A stretch of DNA of 64,000 bases from JADHLJ01 sp038146985 (GTDB lineage: Bacteria; Pseudomonadota; Alphaproteobacteria; Thalassobaculales; Thalassobaculaceae), in NCBI GenBank assembly GCA_038146985.1, contig JAYQSQ010000021.1, positions 17,735 to 81,734 of the forward strand, in the 5' to 3' direction. The notes under the pieces were generated by a model, which was given only the letters and a program-made list of their open reading frames with translations, was not told the DNA's origin and made no database searches. Shown here piece after piece: positions 44,169 to 53,892 of this stretch; positions within the stretch are counted from its first letter, which is position 1, and each line of letters begins with the position of its first letter. The position numbers and the translations under genes are program-made.

Positions 44169-45401
44169 ATGCCTCTGACGCGAATGCTGATGATCAATTT
44201 CGGGCACGGCCTGGTGCATCTGCTGATGCTGCTGTTCCCGGCTGTCGCCGCGCTTGCCGGTAGCGGCTTTGCCGACAAATTCGGCGAGGTTCCGCCGATC
44301 TTCGGACTGCCGACCGGTGACCTGGCGGCCAATTACGGACCGCTCCTCGTTCTGACGACAGGAAGCTGGCTCGCCTTCGGCGTGGGCTCGATGCCGGCGG
44401 GGTGGCTCGCCGACCGCTGGAGCCGGCGCGGCATGATGGCGGTCTATTTCATCGGCTCCGGCCTCGCCTGCCTGCTGACGGCGGTCGCGCAATCCTATTG
44501 GCAGATCGCCGGCGCGCTGGTGGCGCTCGGCATCTTCGCCTCGATCTACCACCCGGTGGGCGTGGCGATCCTGGCCGGCGGCGCGCCGGAGAGCCTCGGC
44601 AAGCGGCTGGCGATGAACGGGGTGTGGGGCAATATCGGGGTCGCGTTCTCCGCCGTCGTGGCCGGTGTGCTGGCCAATCAGTTCGGTTGGCAGGCGGCGT
44701 TCTACGTCCCTGGCGTGATATCGCTGGTATTCGGTGTCCTTTGGCTGCGCGGGACCCGGCCCGAAGATATCGACGTGTCCGACGGTGATCCCTTCAGGCC
44801 CGCGGCGCCGCCGCCTGTCGAATGGAAACGGGTGATCGTGATCATTTCGCTGATGACGGTGCTGACCGGTTTCACCTTCAATGCTTCGATCGTCGCGCTG
44901 CCGAAACTGTTTGACGAGCGGCTTGGCGACCTCGCCGGCAGTGCCGCGGTGGTCGGCTTCCTGGCCTTCGGCGTCTACATCGTCGCGGGGATTGGTCAGC
45001 TTGTGGTCGGCGGCCTGATCGACCGGTTTCCCATCAAGACGGTCTTTCTGATCGTCATCGCGGCCGAGGCGGCGGCGATGTTCTGGGTGATCAGCGCCGA
45101 GGGCGTCGCGGTCATGATCGCCGGCGCGGCCATGATGCTCCTGGTCTATGCCAGCCTGCCGATCGCCGACACGATGATCGGCCGCAATGCCCCCGCGCGT
45201 CTCAGATCCCGGATCTATGCGTTCATCTATCTGATCACCTTTGGCGCATCGACCGCCGCGATCCCGGCCATCGCCTATATCCACGGTGCTGGCGGTTTCG
45301 CGCAACTGTTCCTGATCCTGACGGTGATGGGCCTTCTCGTTTTGGTGGGGATCGGGTTTTTGCCGTCCCAGCGCCGGGTTGAGCCGCTACCGGCTGAGTA
45401 G
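44169..45401 (+). CDS. MFS transporter (paralogue 2)
   Basis: A 410-aa major facilitator. Shared blocks with paralogue 1 include GHGLVHLLMLLFPAVAALAG, GWLADRWSRRGMM, ASIYHPVGVAIL and MNGVWGNIGVA, so the pair arose by duplication. Compared with paralogue 1 it has a 14-residue insertion after the first hydrophobic segment (FADKFGEVPPIFGLPTGD). ATG 44169 was chosen because the frame upstream (from 44103) crosses the repeat copy B. It lies 161 bp after paralogue 1, probably in the same unit or with its own promoter in the repeat region. Confidence 0.92.
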   Translation: MPLTRMLMINFGHGLVHLLMLLFPAVAALAGSGFADKFGEVPPIFGLPTGDLAANYGPLLVLTTGSWLAFGVGSMPAGWLADRWSRRGMMAVYFIGSGLACLLTAVAQSYWQIAGALVALGIFASIYHPVGVAILAGGAPESLGKRLAMNGVWGNIGVAFSAVVAGVLANQFGWQAAFYVPGVISLVFGVLWLRGTRPEDIDVSDGDPFRPAAPPPVEWKRVIVIISLMTVLTGFTFNASIVALPKLFDERLGDLAGSAAVVGFLAFGVYIVAGIGQLVVGGLIDRFPIKTVFLIVIAAEAAAMFWVISAEGVAVMIAGAAMMLLVYASLPIADTMIGRNAPARLRSRIYAFIYLITFGASTAAIPAIAYIHGAGGFAQLFLILTVMGLLVLVGIGFLPSQRRVEPLPAE

Positions 45402-45458
45402 TGGGCAGATACCGGCGTCTCTTGCCTTTCCGGGTTCGCGAGATTACGACATCCGGCT

Positions 45459-47489
45459 ATGGAAAACGCATCCGACACGCCGATTCTTTCCCTTGCCGAC
45501 GGCTTCGAAGCGGCCGGCCGCGAGGAATGGACAGCCCTGGTCGAAAAGGCCCTGAAGGGCCGCCCCATCGACAAGGCGCTGCGCAAATCGACCTATGAGG
45601 GGGTAACCCTCGATGCCCTCTACCGTCCCGAGGATGTCGGGGAGCCGGCAAGGCGGCGGGTCGCCTCGTTCGCGCGAAACAGCACCGGGTGGGATATTCG
45701 ACAGCTTCACGCCCGTCCCGAGCCCGCCGGAGTCAATGCGGACATCAAGACGGACCTCGCGGGCGGCGCGTCCTCGGTGACCCTGCGTCTGGATGGCGGC
45801 GCGCGGCGCGGCGGGGGAATGCCGGACATTGACGGGCTGGTGATGCGCCGGGCCGTCGATCTGGACGCCGCGCTCGCCGGTGTCGATCTCGCCCGCACCG
45901 CGCTCATTCTTGAGCCTGGGGCGGCTTTCCTGCCCGTGGCCGCCGCATATGTGTCGGTCGCCGGAGGCCGGGGCGTAAAACCCGGACAATTGTCCGGCAG
46001 CTTCGGCGCCGATCCGCTCGGCGCGCTGGCCGAGAATGGGGCGCTTCCGGGACCGCTCGACGCCAGTCTGGACGCCATGGCGGCGTTGGCCGGCTGGACG
46101 AGCCGGAACGCGCCGGGCCTGCGCGCGGTCTGGATCGATACCAGTCTTCACCACGATGCCGGAGCGACCGAGACCCAGGATCTCGCCTACGCAATGGCCA
46201 CGGCGCTTGCCTATCTGCGGGCGATGACCGGCGCCGGCATGTCCATCGACGATGCGGTCCGGCAGATCGGCTTCACCCTGTCGGTCGGCACCGAGGTCTT
46301 CCAGGTCATCGCCAAGCTCAGGGCGGCGCGCCGGCTTTGGGCGCGCATCGTCGAGGCCTGTGGCGGCGATGCGGGCACGGGAGCGATGGCGCTCGGCGCG
46401 GTAACCGCCTCGCGTGAGCTGAGCCGCAGGGATGTCTGGGTCAACCAGCTTCGTGCGACCTGCGCCTGCTTTGCCGCCGGCGTCGGGGGCGCCGTCAGCA
46501 TCACCGTTCACGCCCATACCGACGCGATCGGCGCGCCCGAGGCCCTGGCCCGCCGGGTTGCCCGCAACATTCAGACGATCCTGGTGCGGGAGTCCTCCCT
46601 TGCCCGGGTCGCTGATCCCGCGGGCGGGTCGTACTATGTGGAGCGGCTGTCCGACGAATATGCCCGGCGCGCCTGGGCGATCCTGCAGGAGATCGAAGCC
46701 GGCGGCGGCATGGCCGAGGCGCTGGTTTCCGGCCGGATCGCGGACCAGATAACCGCCGCTTGGGCCGAGCGGGAGCGTAATCTCGCCCGCCGCCGTGACG
46801 AGCGGACCGGGGTTTCGAGTTTTCCGGATCTGGACGAGGCGCCGAGCCCGGTGGCGCAACCGGATACGGAGTCGCTTCGGCGGATCGCCGAGGCGGCGAG
46901 GGCGGGCGACCAGGTTCCCGTGCCGGGCATGCCTGACATCGACGGCATGATCGACGCCGCGTCCAAGGGCGCGAGCCTCGCGGCGCTACTCAAGCCGCTG
47001 TCCGGGACGCCGGCTGCCGCCCAGCCGCTGGTCCGCCATCGTCTCGGCGAGGCGTTCGAAGCGCTGCGGGACGCGAGCGATGCTAGGCTCGCGAAGACCG
47101 GCAAGCGCCCGGCGGCCTTCCTCGCGGAAATCGGCACCCCCGCCGACTACACGGCGCGGGCGGTGTTCACGAAAAGCTATCTCGCCGCCGGTGGGATCGC
47201 GGCGCGGGAAGCCGCGGTCGGCAGGGCCAGTGTTGCCGCCGCGTTCCGGGATTCCGGCGCCGATCTTGCGGTGATCTGCTCTTCTGATACGCTTTACGAG
47301 ACCGAGGCGGAGGCGCTGGCGCTGGCCTTGAAACAGGCGGGCGCGGGCCCTGTCCTTCTTGCCGGGCGGCCAGGCGACCGGGAAGCCGCCTACCGCGCCT
47401 CGGGGATCGACCGGTTCATCCATGCCGGTGACGACATGCTGGCGAGCTTGAAGTCGATCGCCGGCGAGATAGGGATGATCGAGCCATGA
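45459..47489 (+). CDS. mutA: methylmalonyl-CoA mutase small subunit MutA
   Basis: The small (beta) subunit of adenosylcobalamin-dependent methylmalonyl-CoA mutase, which links propionyl-CoA to the TCA cycle. The 676-aa protein starts with EEWTALVEKALKGRPIDKAL and has a TIM-barrel domain resembling the large subunit (GGRGVKPGQLSGSFGADPLG, RMADPAGGSYYVE-like) and a C-terminal B12-domain relic without the DxHxxG cobalt loop, as is normal for this subunit. Its stop overlaps the mutB start (ATGA), so the two are coupled. Confidence 0.92.
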   Translation: MENASDTPILSLADGFEAAGREEWTALVEKALKGRPIDKALRKSTYEGVTLDALYRPEDVGEPARRRVASFARNSTGWDIRQLHARPEPAGVNADIKTDLAGGASSVTLRLDGGARRGGGMPDIDGLVMRRAVDLDAALAGVDLARTALILEPGAAFLPVAAAYVSVAGGRGVKPGQLSGSFGADPLGALAENGALPGPLDASLDAMAALAGWTSRNAPGLRAVWIDTSLHHDAGATETQDLAYAMATALAYLRAMTGAGMSIDDAVRQIGFTLSVGTEVFQVIAKLRAARRLWARIVEACGGDAGTGAMALGAVTASRELSRRDVWVNQLRATCACFAAGVGGAVSITVHAHTDAIGAPEALARRVARNIQTILVRESSLARVADPAGGSYYVERLSDEYARRAWAILQEIEAGGGMAEALVSGRIADQITAAWAERERNLARRRDERTGVSSFPDLDEAPSPVAQPDTESLRRIAEAARAGDQVPVPGMPDIDGMIDAASKGASLAALLKPLSGTPAAAQPLVRHRLGEAFEALRDASDARLAKTGKRPAAFLAEIGTPADYTARAVFTKSYLAAGGIAAREAAVGRASVAAAFRDSGADLAVICSSDTLYETEAEALALALKQAGAGPVLLAGRPGDREAAYRASGIDRFIHAGDDMLASLKSIAGEIGMIEP

Positions 47490-49670
47490 GCGCGATACCT
47501 GATTTCACCACGATCTCTCTCGATGGCGAGTCCAATGCCGCCCCGGACCGGGGCGGTTGGGGCGAAGCGCTTGGCGCGCTGCCGGAAGAGGAGCGGGCCT
47601 GGACAACGCCGGAGGGTATCGACGTCAAGCCGCTCTACACCGCCGAGGATACCGAGGGGCTCGACTTTCTCGGCGGCTGGCCGGGGATCGCGCCCTATGT
47701 GCGCGGGCCGTATCCGACCATGTACGCGACCCGGCCCTGGACTATCCGGCAATATGCCGGCTTCTCGACGGCGGAGGAGTCCAACGCCTTCTACCGGCGC
47801 AACCTGGCGGCGGGCCAGAAAGGGCTGTCCGTGGCCTTCGATCTGGCGACCCATCGGGGCTACGATTCCGACCACCCGCGCGTTGCCGGTGATGTTGGGA
47901 TGGCCGGTGTCGCCATCGACTCTATCTACGACATGCGCCAATTGCTTCGACGGCATTCCGCTCGACAAAGTAAGTGTATCGATGACGATGAACGGCGCCG
48001 TCCTGCCGGTGCTGGCCGGCTACATCGTCGCCGCGGAAGAGCAGGGCGTGCCCCAGGACCAGCTTTCCGGCACCATTCAGAACGACATTCTGAAGGAGTT
48101 CATGGTCCGCAACACCTATATCTACCCGCCGACCCCGTCGATGCGGATCATCTCCGACATTTTCGCCTATACCTCGAAGGAGATGCCGCGCTTCAACTCG
48201 ATCAGCATCTCCGGCTATCACATGCAGGAGGCGGGGGCGACGGCGGACCTGGAGCTCGCCTATACCATCGCCGACGGCGTCGAATATGTCCGGGCCGGCA
48301 TGGCGGCGGGCATGGATATCGATTCCTTCGCACCGCGCCTGTCGTTCTTCTGGGCGATCGGCATGAATTTCTTCATGGAAGTCGCCAAGATGCGGGCGGC
48401 GCGGCTGATCTGGGCGCGGCTGATGAAGGACCTGGGCGCGAAGGACCCGCGCTCGCTCTCCCTGCGCACCCATTGCCAGACCAGCGGCTGGAGCCTCACC
48501 GCCCAGGACGTTTTCAACAACGTCACCCGCACCTGCGTCGAGGCGCTGGCCGCCACCCATGGCCATACCCAGTCGCTTCACACCAATGCGCTGGACGAGG
48601 CTCTGGCCCTGCCGACCGATTTCAGCGCCCGGATCGCGCGCAACACCCAGCTTCTGATCCAACAGGAAACCGGAACCTGCGACGTCATCGATCCCTGGGG
48701 TGGCAGCTACTATGTCGAGCGTCTGACTCACGACCTTGCCGCCAAGGCGCTGGCGCATATCGAGGAGGTCCAGGGCTTCGGCGGCATGGCCAAGGCAATC
48801 GAGGCCGGTATCCCGAAGATGCGCATCGAGGAGGCGGCGGCCCGCACCCAGGCCCGCATCGATTCCGGCCGTCAGACCATTGTTGGCGTGAACAGGTACC
48901 GACCGGAGCATCCGGAATCGATTGAGGTTCTGAAAGTCGACAACGCGTCGGTACGCCGCCAGCAGCTCGACAAGCTGGCGCGGCTCAAGGCAGAGCGGGA
49001 CCCGGACGCGGTTGAGGCCGTGCTCAACGCGCTCACCGAAGCGGCACGGAGCGGGCAGGGCAATCTGCTGGCCCTGGGGGTCGAGGCGGCGCGCGCCAAG
49101 GCGACGGTGGGCGAAATTTCCGATGCCCTGGAAAAGATCTGGGGCCGGCATGTTGCGGAGACGAAGACCGTGTCTGGGATCTATGGCGGCGAACTAGGAA
49201 CCGGGACCGGCGCCGCAGCCAAGGTCCTCGAGCGGGTCGAAGCCTTCGAGGCGGCGGAAGGACGGCGGCCGCGCATCCTGATCGCCAAGATGGGTCAGGA
49301 CGGTCACGACCGCGGCCAGAAGGTCATCGCCAGCGCCTTCGCCGATCTCGGTTTCGACGTGGATATCGGCCCGCTGTTCCAAACGCCGGAGGAGGCAGCG
49401 CGCCAGGCGGTCGAGAACGACGTGCATATCATCGGCGCAAGCTCGCTTGCCGCCGGGCATCTGACCCTGGTGCCGGAACTGCGCGATCATTTGGCCAAGC
49501 TCGGGCGCGAGGACATCATGATCGTTGTCGGCGGCGTCGTTCCGCCGCAGGATTTCGACGCGCTGTACAAGGCCGGGGCCGCGGCGATCTTCCCGCCCGG
49601 CACCGTCATCGCCGAGGCGGCGCTGGACCTGCTGGCGAAGCTTGACGCGGCGCTTGGGCACGACGGGTAG
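47486..49670 (+). pseudogene. mutB: methylmalonyl-CoA mutase large subunit MutB, frameshifted
   Basis: Catalytic subunit of the mutase. From ATG 47486 the frame encodes RPWTIRQYAGFSTAEESNAF and GDVGMAGVAIDSIYDMRQL, then the rest is in another frame from about 47945 (FDGIPLDKVSVSMTMNGAVLP to the stop at 49670). One extra C in TTGCTTCGAC explains the shift. Later signatures are intact: the substrate-binding HCQTSGWSLT segment and the B12-binding GQDGHDRGQK (DxHxxG) near residue 610. Repaired length is 727 aa. The strength of both halves argues for sequence error. Confidence 0.92.
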
Positions 49671-49753
49671 TTTCAAAGTATCCGGATCGCGTTGTCGTTC
49701 TCGTTAAGAAAACAGGTCGGGACATTCAGGTTAAAGGTCTAAGCAAAAAATTT

Positions 49754-49901
49754 CGTCGTCCCGGACTTGATCCGGGACCCACGCCTGAGGAGGTTGAGAG
49801 TGACGGTTAGCGAAGCACTTGCGACAAGCGTAGCTTGTGCTCAACCATGTGTCACGATGACAAGCTTCAGGCGTGGGTCCCGGATCAAGCCCGGGACGAC
49901 G
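49754..49901. repeat. 148-bp intergenic inverted-repeat element
   Basis: Two 35-nt arms (49754-49788 and 49867-49901) are reverse complements with one mismatch. The middle has nested shorter pairs (GGTTGAG/CTCAACC, ACAAGC-GTA-GCTTGT). The arms contain a CCGGGACCCACGCCTGA-type sequence that resembles a family of palindromic elements in alphaproteobacteria. It lies in the 296-bp mutB-meaB spacer, which has no other recognised content. Confidence 0.85.
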
Positions 49902-49966
49902 GATTCAATGTGTTTTGGTGCATTGGGTATCCGCACTTTGGTTCCTGAGGCCCTCGGGGATACCGC

Positions 49967-50962
49967 GTGACCGCGCGCCAGACTCCCAATACCGCCGAAG
50001 AGTACGTCAACGGCGTGTTGTCCGATGACCTGGCTTTACTGGCTCGTGCAATCACCCTGGTCGAGAGCCGGCATCCACGGCATCGCGAGACCGCCGACGC
50101 GGTGCTGCACGCGCTGCTGCCGCATTCCGGCAAGGCGGTCCGGGTCGGGATCACCGGCGTCCCTGGAGTCGGCAAGAGCAGCTTCATCGAGGCCTTCGGG
50201 CGCCGGCTGACGGCGGAAGGGCATCGGGTCGCGGTGCTGGCGGTCGACCCGACCAGTTCGCGGACCGGCGGCTCGATTCTCGGCGACAAGACCCGCATGC
50301 AGGAGTTGGGACGCGATCCCAACGCCTTCATCCGGCCCTCGCCGACCTCCGGCACCTTGGGAGGGGTCGCCAGGGCGACAAGGGAAAGCATGATCATCTG
50401 CGAGGCCGCGGGCTTCGATGTGGTGCTGGTGGAGACGGTCGGCGTCGGCCAGTCGGAGACCGCCGTCGCGGACATGGTCGATTTCTTTCTTGCCCTGATG
50501 CTGCCGGGAGCCGGCGACGATCTTCAGGGCATCAAGAAAGGCATTCTCGAGATCGCCGACATGATCGCGGTCAACAAGGCGGATGGCGACCGGGCAATCG
50601 CGGCGCGCCGGGCGGCGGCGGATTACCGCCGGGCATTGGAGATCATCACGCCCGCCAGCGTGAATTGGCGCCCGCCGGTGCTGACCTGCAGCGCGCTCAC
50701 CGGCGACGGGCTCGCGGAGATCTGGGAGCAGATCCGCGAGCATCGGGTCGCGCTGTCCGGTTCCGGCGAATTCGATGCCAGGCGGCGCGGCCAGCGGGTA
50801 CGTCGGATGTGGTCGACGATCCGCGACCGGCTTATGCTGGCGCTGGAGAGCAATCCGGAGGTCCGGGAGATCGTGGCGGATCTTGAAAGCGCGGTCGCCG
50901 AGGATCGAATGACCCCAGGTCTTGCCGCCGACCGGGTTTTGGCGGCTTTCGGGCACGAATGA
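49967..50962 (+). CDS. meaB: methylmalonyl Co-A mutase-associated GTPase MeaB
   Basis: A 331-aa G3E GTPase (MeaB/ArgK) that guards and reactivates the mutase. P-loop GITGVPGVGKSSFIEAF lies near residue 59, the base-recognition site NKADGD near 203, and VETVGVGQSETAVADMVDFF marks switch III of the family. The GTG at 49967 is the first start in this frame. It follows mutB by 296 bp, the expected functional neighbour, with the inverted-repeat element between. Confidence 0.95.
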   Translation: MTARQTPNTAEEYVNGVLSDDLALLARAITLVESRHPRHRETADAVLHALLPHSGKAVRVGITGVPGVGKSSFIEAFGRRLTAEGHRVAVLAVDPTSSRTGGSILGDKTRMQELGRDPNAFIRPSPTSGTLGGVARATRESMIICEAAGFDVVLVETVGVGQSETAVADMVDFFLALMLPGAGDDLQGIKKGILEIADMIAVNKADGDRAIAARRAAADYRRALEIITPASVNWRPPVLTCSALTGDGLAEIWEQIREHRVALSGSGEFDARRRGQRVRRMWSTIRDRLMLALESNPEVREIVADLESAVAEDRMTPGLAADRVLAAFGHE

Positions 50963-50975
50963 TGGAGAAGATGGG

Positions 50976-52100
50976 ATGACGATACGGCCCCCCGCGGAGA
51001 TCGGCATGGCGGCGGAAGATGTCGATACGCCGGCGCTTCTGGTCGACCTCGACGCGTTTGAGAACAACGTCGCCTTGATGGCGAGGATGGTGGCGTCCTT
51101 CGGCGTCAACCATCGCCCGCACGCCAAGACCCACAAATCACCCGACGTGGCGCGCCGCCAGATCGCCGCCGGCGCGGTCGGACAATGCTGTCAGAAGGTC
51201 GGAGAGGCCGCGGTGCTGGTCGCCGGCGGCATTCAGGATGTCCTGGTCTCGAACCAGATCGTGGGGCGCCGCAAGCTTGACCGACTGGCGGCGCTGGCGC
51301 GTCAGGCGAAGGTCGGCGTCTGTGTCGACGACGCGGGGAACGTCGAGGACATCAACGACGCCGCCAAGCGGTTCGGCTCGAAGATAGAGGTTCTGGTCGA
51401 AATCGACATCGGCGCGGGGCGATGCGGTGTCGTGCCGGGCAAGGCGGCGGTTGATCTCGCCAAGAAGATCGACGCGGCCTCGAACCTGACTTTCGGCGGC
51501 TTGCAGGCCTATCAGGGCCGGGCCCAGCACATTCGCGGCCATGGCGAGCGCAAGGTGGCGATCGACAAGGCCGGCGCACTGGTCAAGGACACGGTGGACA
51601 GGCTCGCGGCGGCGGGTCTCGCCTGCCGCCTGGTGACCGGAGCCGGAACCGGAACCTTCCAGTTCGAGGCGGGCTCGGGGATTTGGAACGAACTTCAGGC
51701 CGGCTCCTATTGTTTCATGGATGCCGACTACGCGCTCAATCTCGGCGAGAGCGGCGAGTTTTTCGACACGTTCCGGCAAAGCCTGTTCGTGCTGGCGACG
51801 GTGATGAGCCACCCGACCAAGGACCGCGCGGTTCTGGACGCCGGGCACAAGGCTGCGTCCATCGATTCCGGATTGCCGAAAGTCGCCGACATGGCCGACG
51901 TGACCTATGCCGGGGCGTCCGACGAGCATGGGACACTTGTGCTCGGGCCGAACGCGCCCAAGATCAAGCTCGGAGACAAGCTCAGGCTGATCCCCAGCCA
52001 TTGCGACCCGACGGTCAACCTGCACGACTGGTATGTGGGCGTGCGGGGCGGCGTGGTCGAGACGCTGTGGCCCGTCGCGGCACGTGGGGCGGCGTTCTAG
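50976..52100 (+). CDS. DSD1 family PLP-dependent enzyme (D-threonine aldolase-like)
   Basis: A 374-aa fold-type III pyridoxal-phosphate enzyme. The PLP lysine is in RPHAKTHKS (residues about 46-54), and a C-terminal beta domain has the metal-binding SHCDPTVNLHDWYVGVR near residue 345, where D-threonine or 3-hydroxyaspartate aldolases hold a divalent metal through histidine and cysteine or aspartate. It could act as a D-threonine aldolase, D-serine deaminase or 3-hydroxy-D-aspartate aldolase. GGAG precedes the ATG by 8 nt, 13 bp after meaB. Confidence 0.85.
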   Translation: MTIRPPAEIGMAAEDVDTPALLVDLDAFENNVALMARMVASFGVNHRPHAKTHKSPDVARRQIAAGAVGQCCQKVGEAAVLVAGGIQDVLVSNQIVGRRKLDRLAALARQAKVGVCVDDAGNVEDINDAAKRFGSKIEVLVEIDIGAGRCGVVPGKAAVDLAKKIDAASNLTFGGLQAYQGRAQHIRGHGERKVAIDKAGALVKDTVDRLAAAGLACRLVTGAGTGTFQFEAGSGIWNELQAGSYCFMDADYALNLGESGEFFDTFRQSLFVLATVMSHPTKDRAVLDAGHKAASIDSGLPKVADMADVTYAGASDEHGTLVLGPNAPKIKLGDKLRLIPSHCDPTVNLHDWYVGVRGGVVETLWPVAARGAAF

Positions 52101-52151
52101 CCGGAAAGCGGGCCGATCCGCGATCCTTCAAATCTCAGCACTCGGGACTTC

Positions 52152-52607
52152 ATGGCTTTGACAATCGATACGGCGCCGCCGGAAACCTCGATCAGCGAGG
52201 AACAGGAGGATCTGATCGCCGAATTCAGCTTCTTCGACGATTGGATGGACCGTTATCAGTATCTGATCGATCTCGGCCGCAAGCTGCCTGAAATGCCCGA
52301 GGAGTATCTCCGCGACGAGTTCAAGCTGAAGGGCTGTCAGAGCCAGGTCTGGTTTGTCGGCGAGGCGGTGGGTGACCGGCTGGTCTTCCGCGCCATCAGC
52401 GACGCGGCCATCGTCTCGGGTCTGGTCGCGGTACTGCTCAGGATCTATTCCAACCGGACGCCTCGGGAGATCCTTGATACCGAGCCGGATTTCATCGCCG
52501 AGATCGGCCTCGAAACGCATCTCTCGCCGACCCGCAAGAACGGCCTCGGCGCCATGGTGAAGGCGATCAAGCACCGGGCGGAGTTGGCGCTTGAGGAGAC
52601 GGCGTGA
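52152..52607 (+). CDS. sufE: SufE family cysteine desulfuration protein
   Basis: A 151-aa SufE-fold protein that accepts sulfur from a cysteine desulfurase and passes it to an Fe-S scaffold. The active cysteine C62 is in KLKGCQSQVW, and the fold is complete to HRAELALEE. The next gene, 15 bp downstream, is an Fe-S scaffold, so the two probably act together, although no cysteine desulfurase is in the window. Confidence 0.93.
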   Translation: MALTIDTAPPETSISEEQEDLIAEFSFFDDWMDRYQYLIDLGRKLPEMPEEYLRDEFKLKGCQSQVWFVGEAVGDRLVFRAISDAAIVSGLVAVLLRIYSNRTPREILDTEPDFIAEIGLETHLSPTRKNGLGAMVKAIKHRAELALEETA

Positions 52608-52622
52608 AAAGGCGATGACCGC

Positions 52623-53054
52623 ATGAGCGCCCTCGACGACGTCTATCAGGAAAAGCTTTTGGCCTATGCGGGCGATATCGCGCGCAACCGGCGCCTTGCC
52701 GATCCCGATGCCAGCGCCAAGGTCGTGTCCCGGTCCTGCGGCAGCGAAGTCACGGTCGACATCAAGCTGGAAGACGGCGTGATCACCGACTATGGCCAGG
52801 AGGTTGAGGCCTGCGCGCTGGGCAGCGCCTCCTCCTCGATCTTCGCCCGGATCGTTATCGGCAAGACCCTGGAGGAGGTGCGCCAGGTCCGTGACCGGAT
52901 GCGCGACATGCTCAAGAAAGGCGGCCCGCCGCCGGACGGCGACTGGGCGGAACTGGCGCTGCTCGAGCCGGCCCGCGCCTTCGCCAACCGGCATCAGTCG
53001 ATCCTTCTGCCGTTCAACGCCACGATCCGCGCCGGCGAAAAGCTGGAGCGATAG
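52623..53054 (+). CDS. iron-sulfur cluster assembly scaffold (NifU_N/IscU-like)
   Basis: A 143-aa NifU N-domain homologue, cotranscribed with sufE. C39 (RSCGSEV) and C64 (ACALGSAS) are the first two scaffold cysteines, but the third, normally in the last helix, is missing: the matching stretch (ANRHQSILLPFN) has no cysteine. Similar two-cysteine versions occur in other alphaproteobacteria, to my recollection. It may be a specialised scaffold, a sulfur acceptor, or a regulator rather than a full IscU. Confidence 0.82.
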   Translation: MSALDDVYQEKLLAYAGDIARNRRLADPDASAKVVSRSCGSEVTVDIKLEDGVITDYGQEVEACALGSASSSIFARIVIGKTLEEVRQVRDRMRDMLKKGGPPPDGDWAELALLEPARAFANRHQSILLPFNATIRAGEKLER

Positions 53055-53161
53055 CGATGTGGCGATTTTGTCCCTCGGTTGTAACGGGAATCGGATAGAA
53101 CCGTTCTCGGTCCCTTCGACGGAGACCCTAACTCGACACCGGCCGCTGACTGGACTGTCCC

Positions 53162-53353
53162 ATGCGCCTCGACGACAAGGTTACCGTGACCTGCACCGAC
53201 ACGGATAAGACCATGCCCGGCACCGTGGTCCGCCTGCGGGGCGAGTGGGTGGATGTTTTGGTCGGCGAGCTTCTGATCAGCCTGCGAAAGGCCAAGGCGG
53301 GTCTGTGGGTCGGCTCCAAGGCCGGCATGGAGTTCACCATCCGCGGCACCTGA
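53162..53353 (+). CDS. small conserved-looking protein of unknown function
   Basis: A 63-aa open frame with an ATG at 53162 on the same strand as the Fe-S genes, 107 bp after the scaffold. It is predicted to form beta strands (DKVTVTCTDTD, GTVVRLRGEWVDVLVG, AGMEFTIRGT), like a small SH3 or Sm-like barrel. It has no strong ribosome site. I do not recognise a family. Codon use and composition fit the neighbours, so it is probably real. Confidence 0.5.
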   Translation: MRLDDKVTVTCTDTDKTMPGTVVRLRGEWVDVLVGELLISLRKAKAGLWVGSKAGMEFTIRGT

Positions 53354-53477
53354 CCCGGGCCGCTACAAGACGACACCCTTCCCGCGCGGCATCGGCTTCC
53401 GCGGGTTTTCCTGGAGCCACCCAAAAGTATGCTCCGACCGGACGGCCGCTATCCTATCGACCGTCGACCGCGTCGGT

Positions 53478-53690
53478 TCAGGCGCTGTCGTATCGGAAAC
53501 CGATCTTCAAGGTCACCTGAAACTCGGTGACATCGCCGCCACTGATGTTGCCCCGGATCTGCTCGACCTCGAACCAGTCGAGATTCCGGATCGACTTCGA
53601 TGCCGTCCTTATGGCGGTTCGAATGGCTTCGCCAGGGGAATCATCCGACGTGCCGACGACCTGCGTCATTCTGTAGACTTTCCCGGACAT
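53478..53690 (-). CDS. dodecin family flavin-binding protein
   Basis: A 70-aa dodecin, which forms a hollow dodecamer binding FMN or riboflavin. The start ATG 53690 is 5 nt after GGAGG. It shows KVYRMTQVVGTSDDSPGEA, TASKSIRNLDWFEVEQIRG and ISGGDVTEFQVTLKIGFR, the family core; the tryptophan in LDWFEV is the flavin-stacking residue. The 122 bp downstream towards the small-protein gene show nothing I can name. Confidence 0.93.
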   Translation of the reverse strand: MSGKVYRMTQVVGTSDDSPGEAIRTAIRTASKSIRNLDWFEVEQIRGNISGGDVTEFQVTLKIGFRYDSA

Positions 53691-53892
53691 GCGAACCTCC
53701 ACTTAATGCGTGGCGCTCTGAGAGGTGCCACAAACAAGGGCGGCTTTTGATGTCCGCGCGAAACGGTCGTTGCCGCCCGTCGCGCTTCGAGGGTATCGGC
53801 CATCGCTTGGTGTGGATAGCCAGGCTGGCACGGGCATCAGACCTGTGTGCCTTGTAATATATCACCCGCTCCCGTCTCCGGGGGCGGATCGG

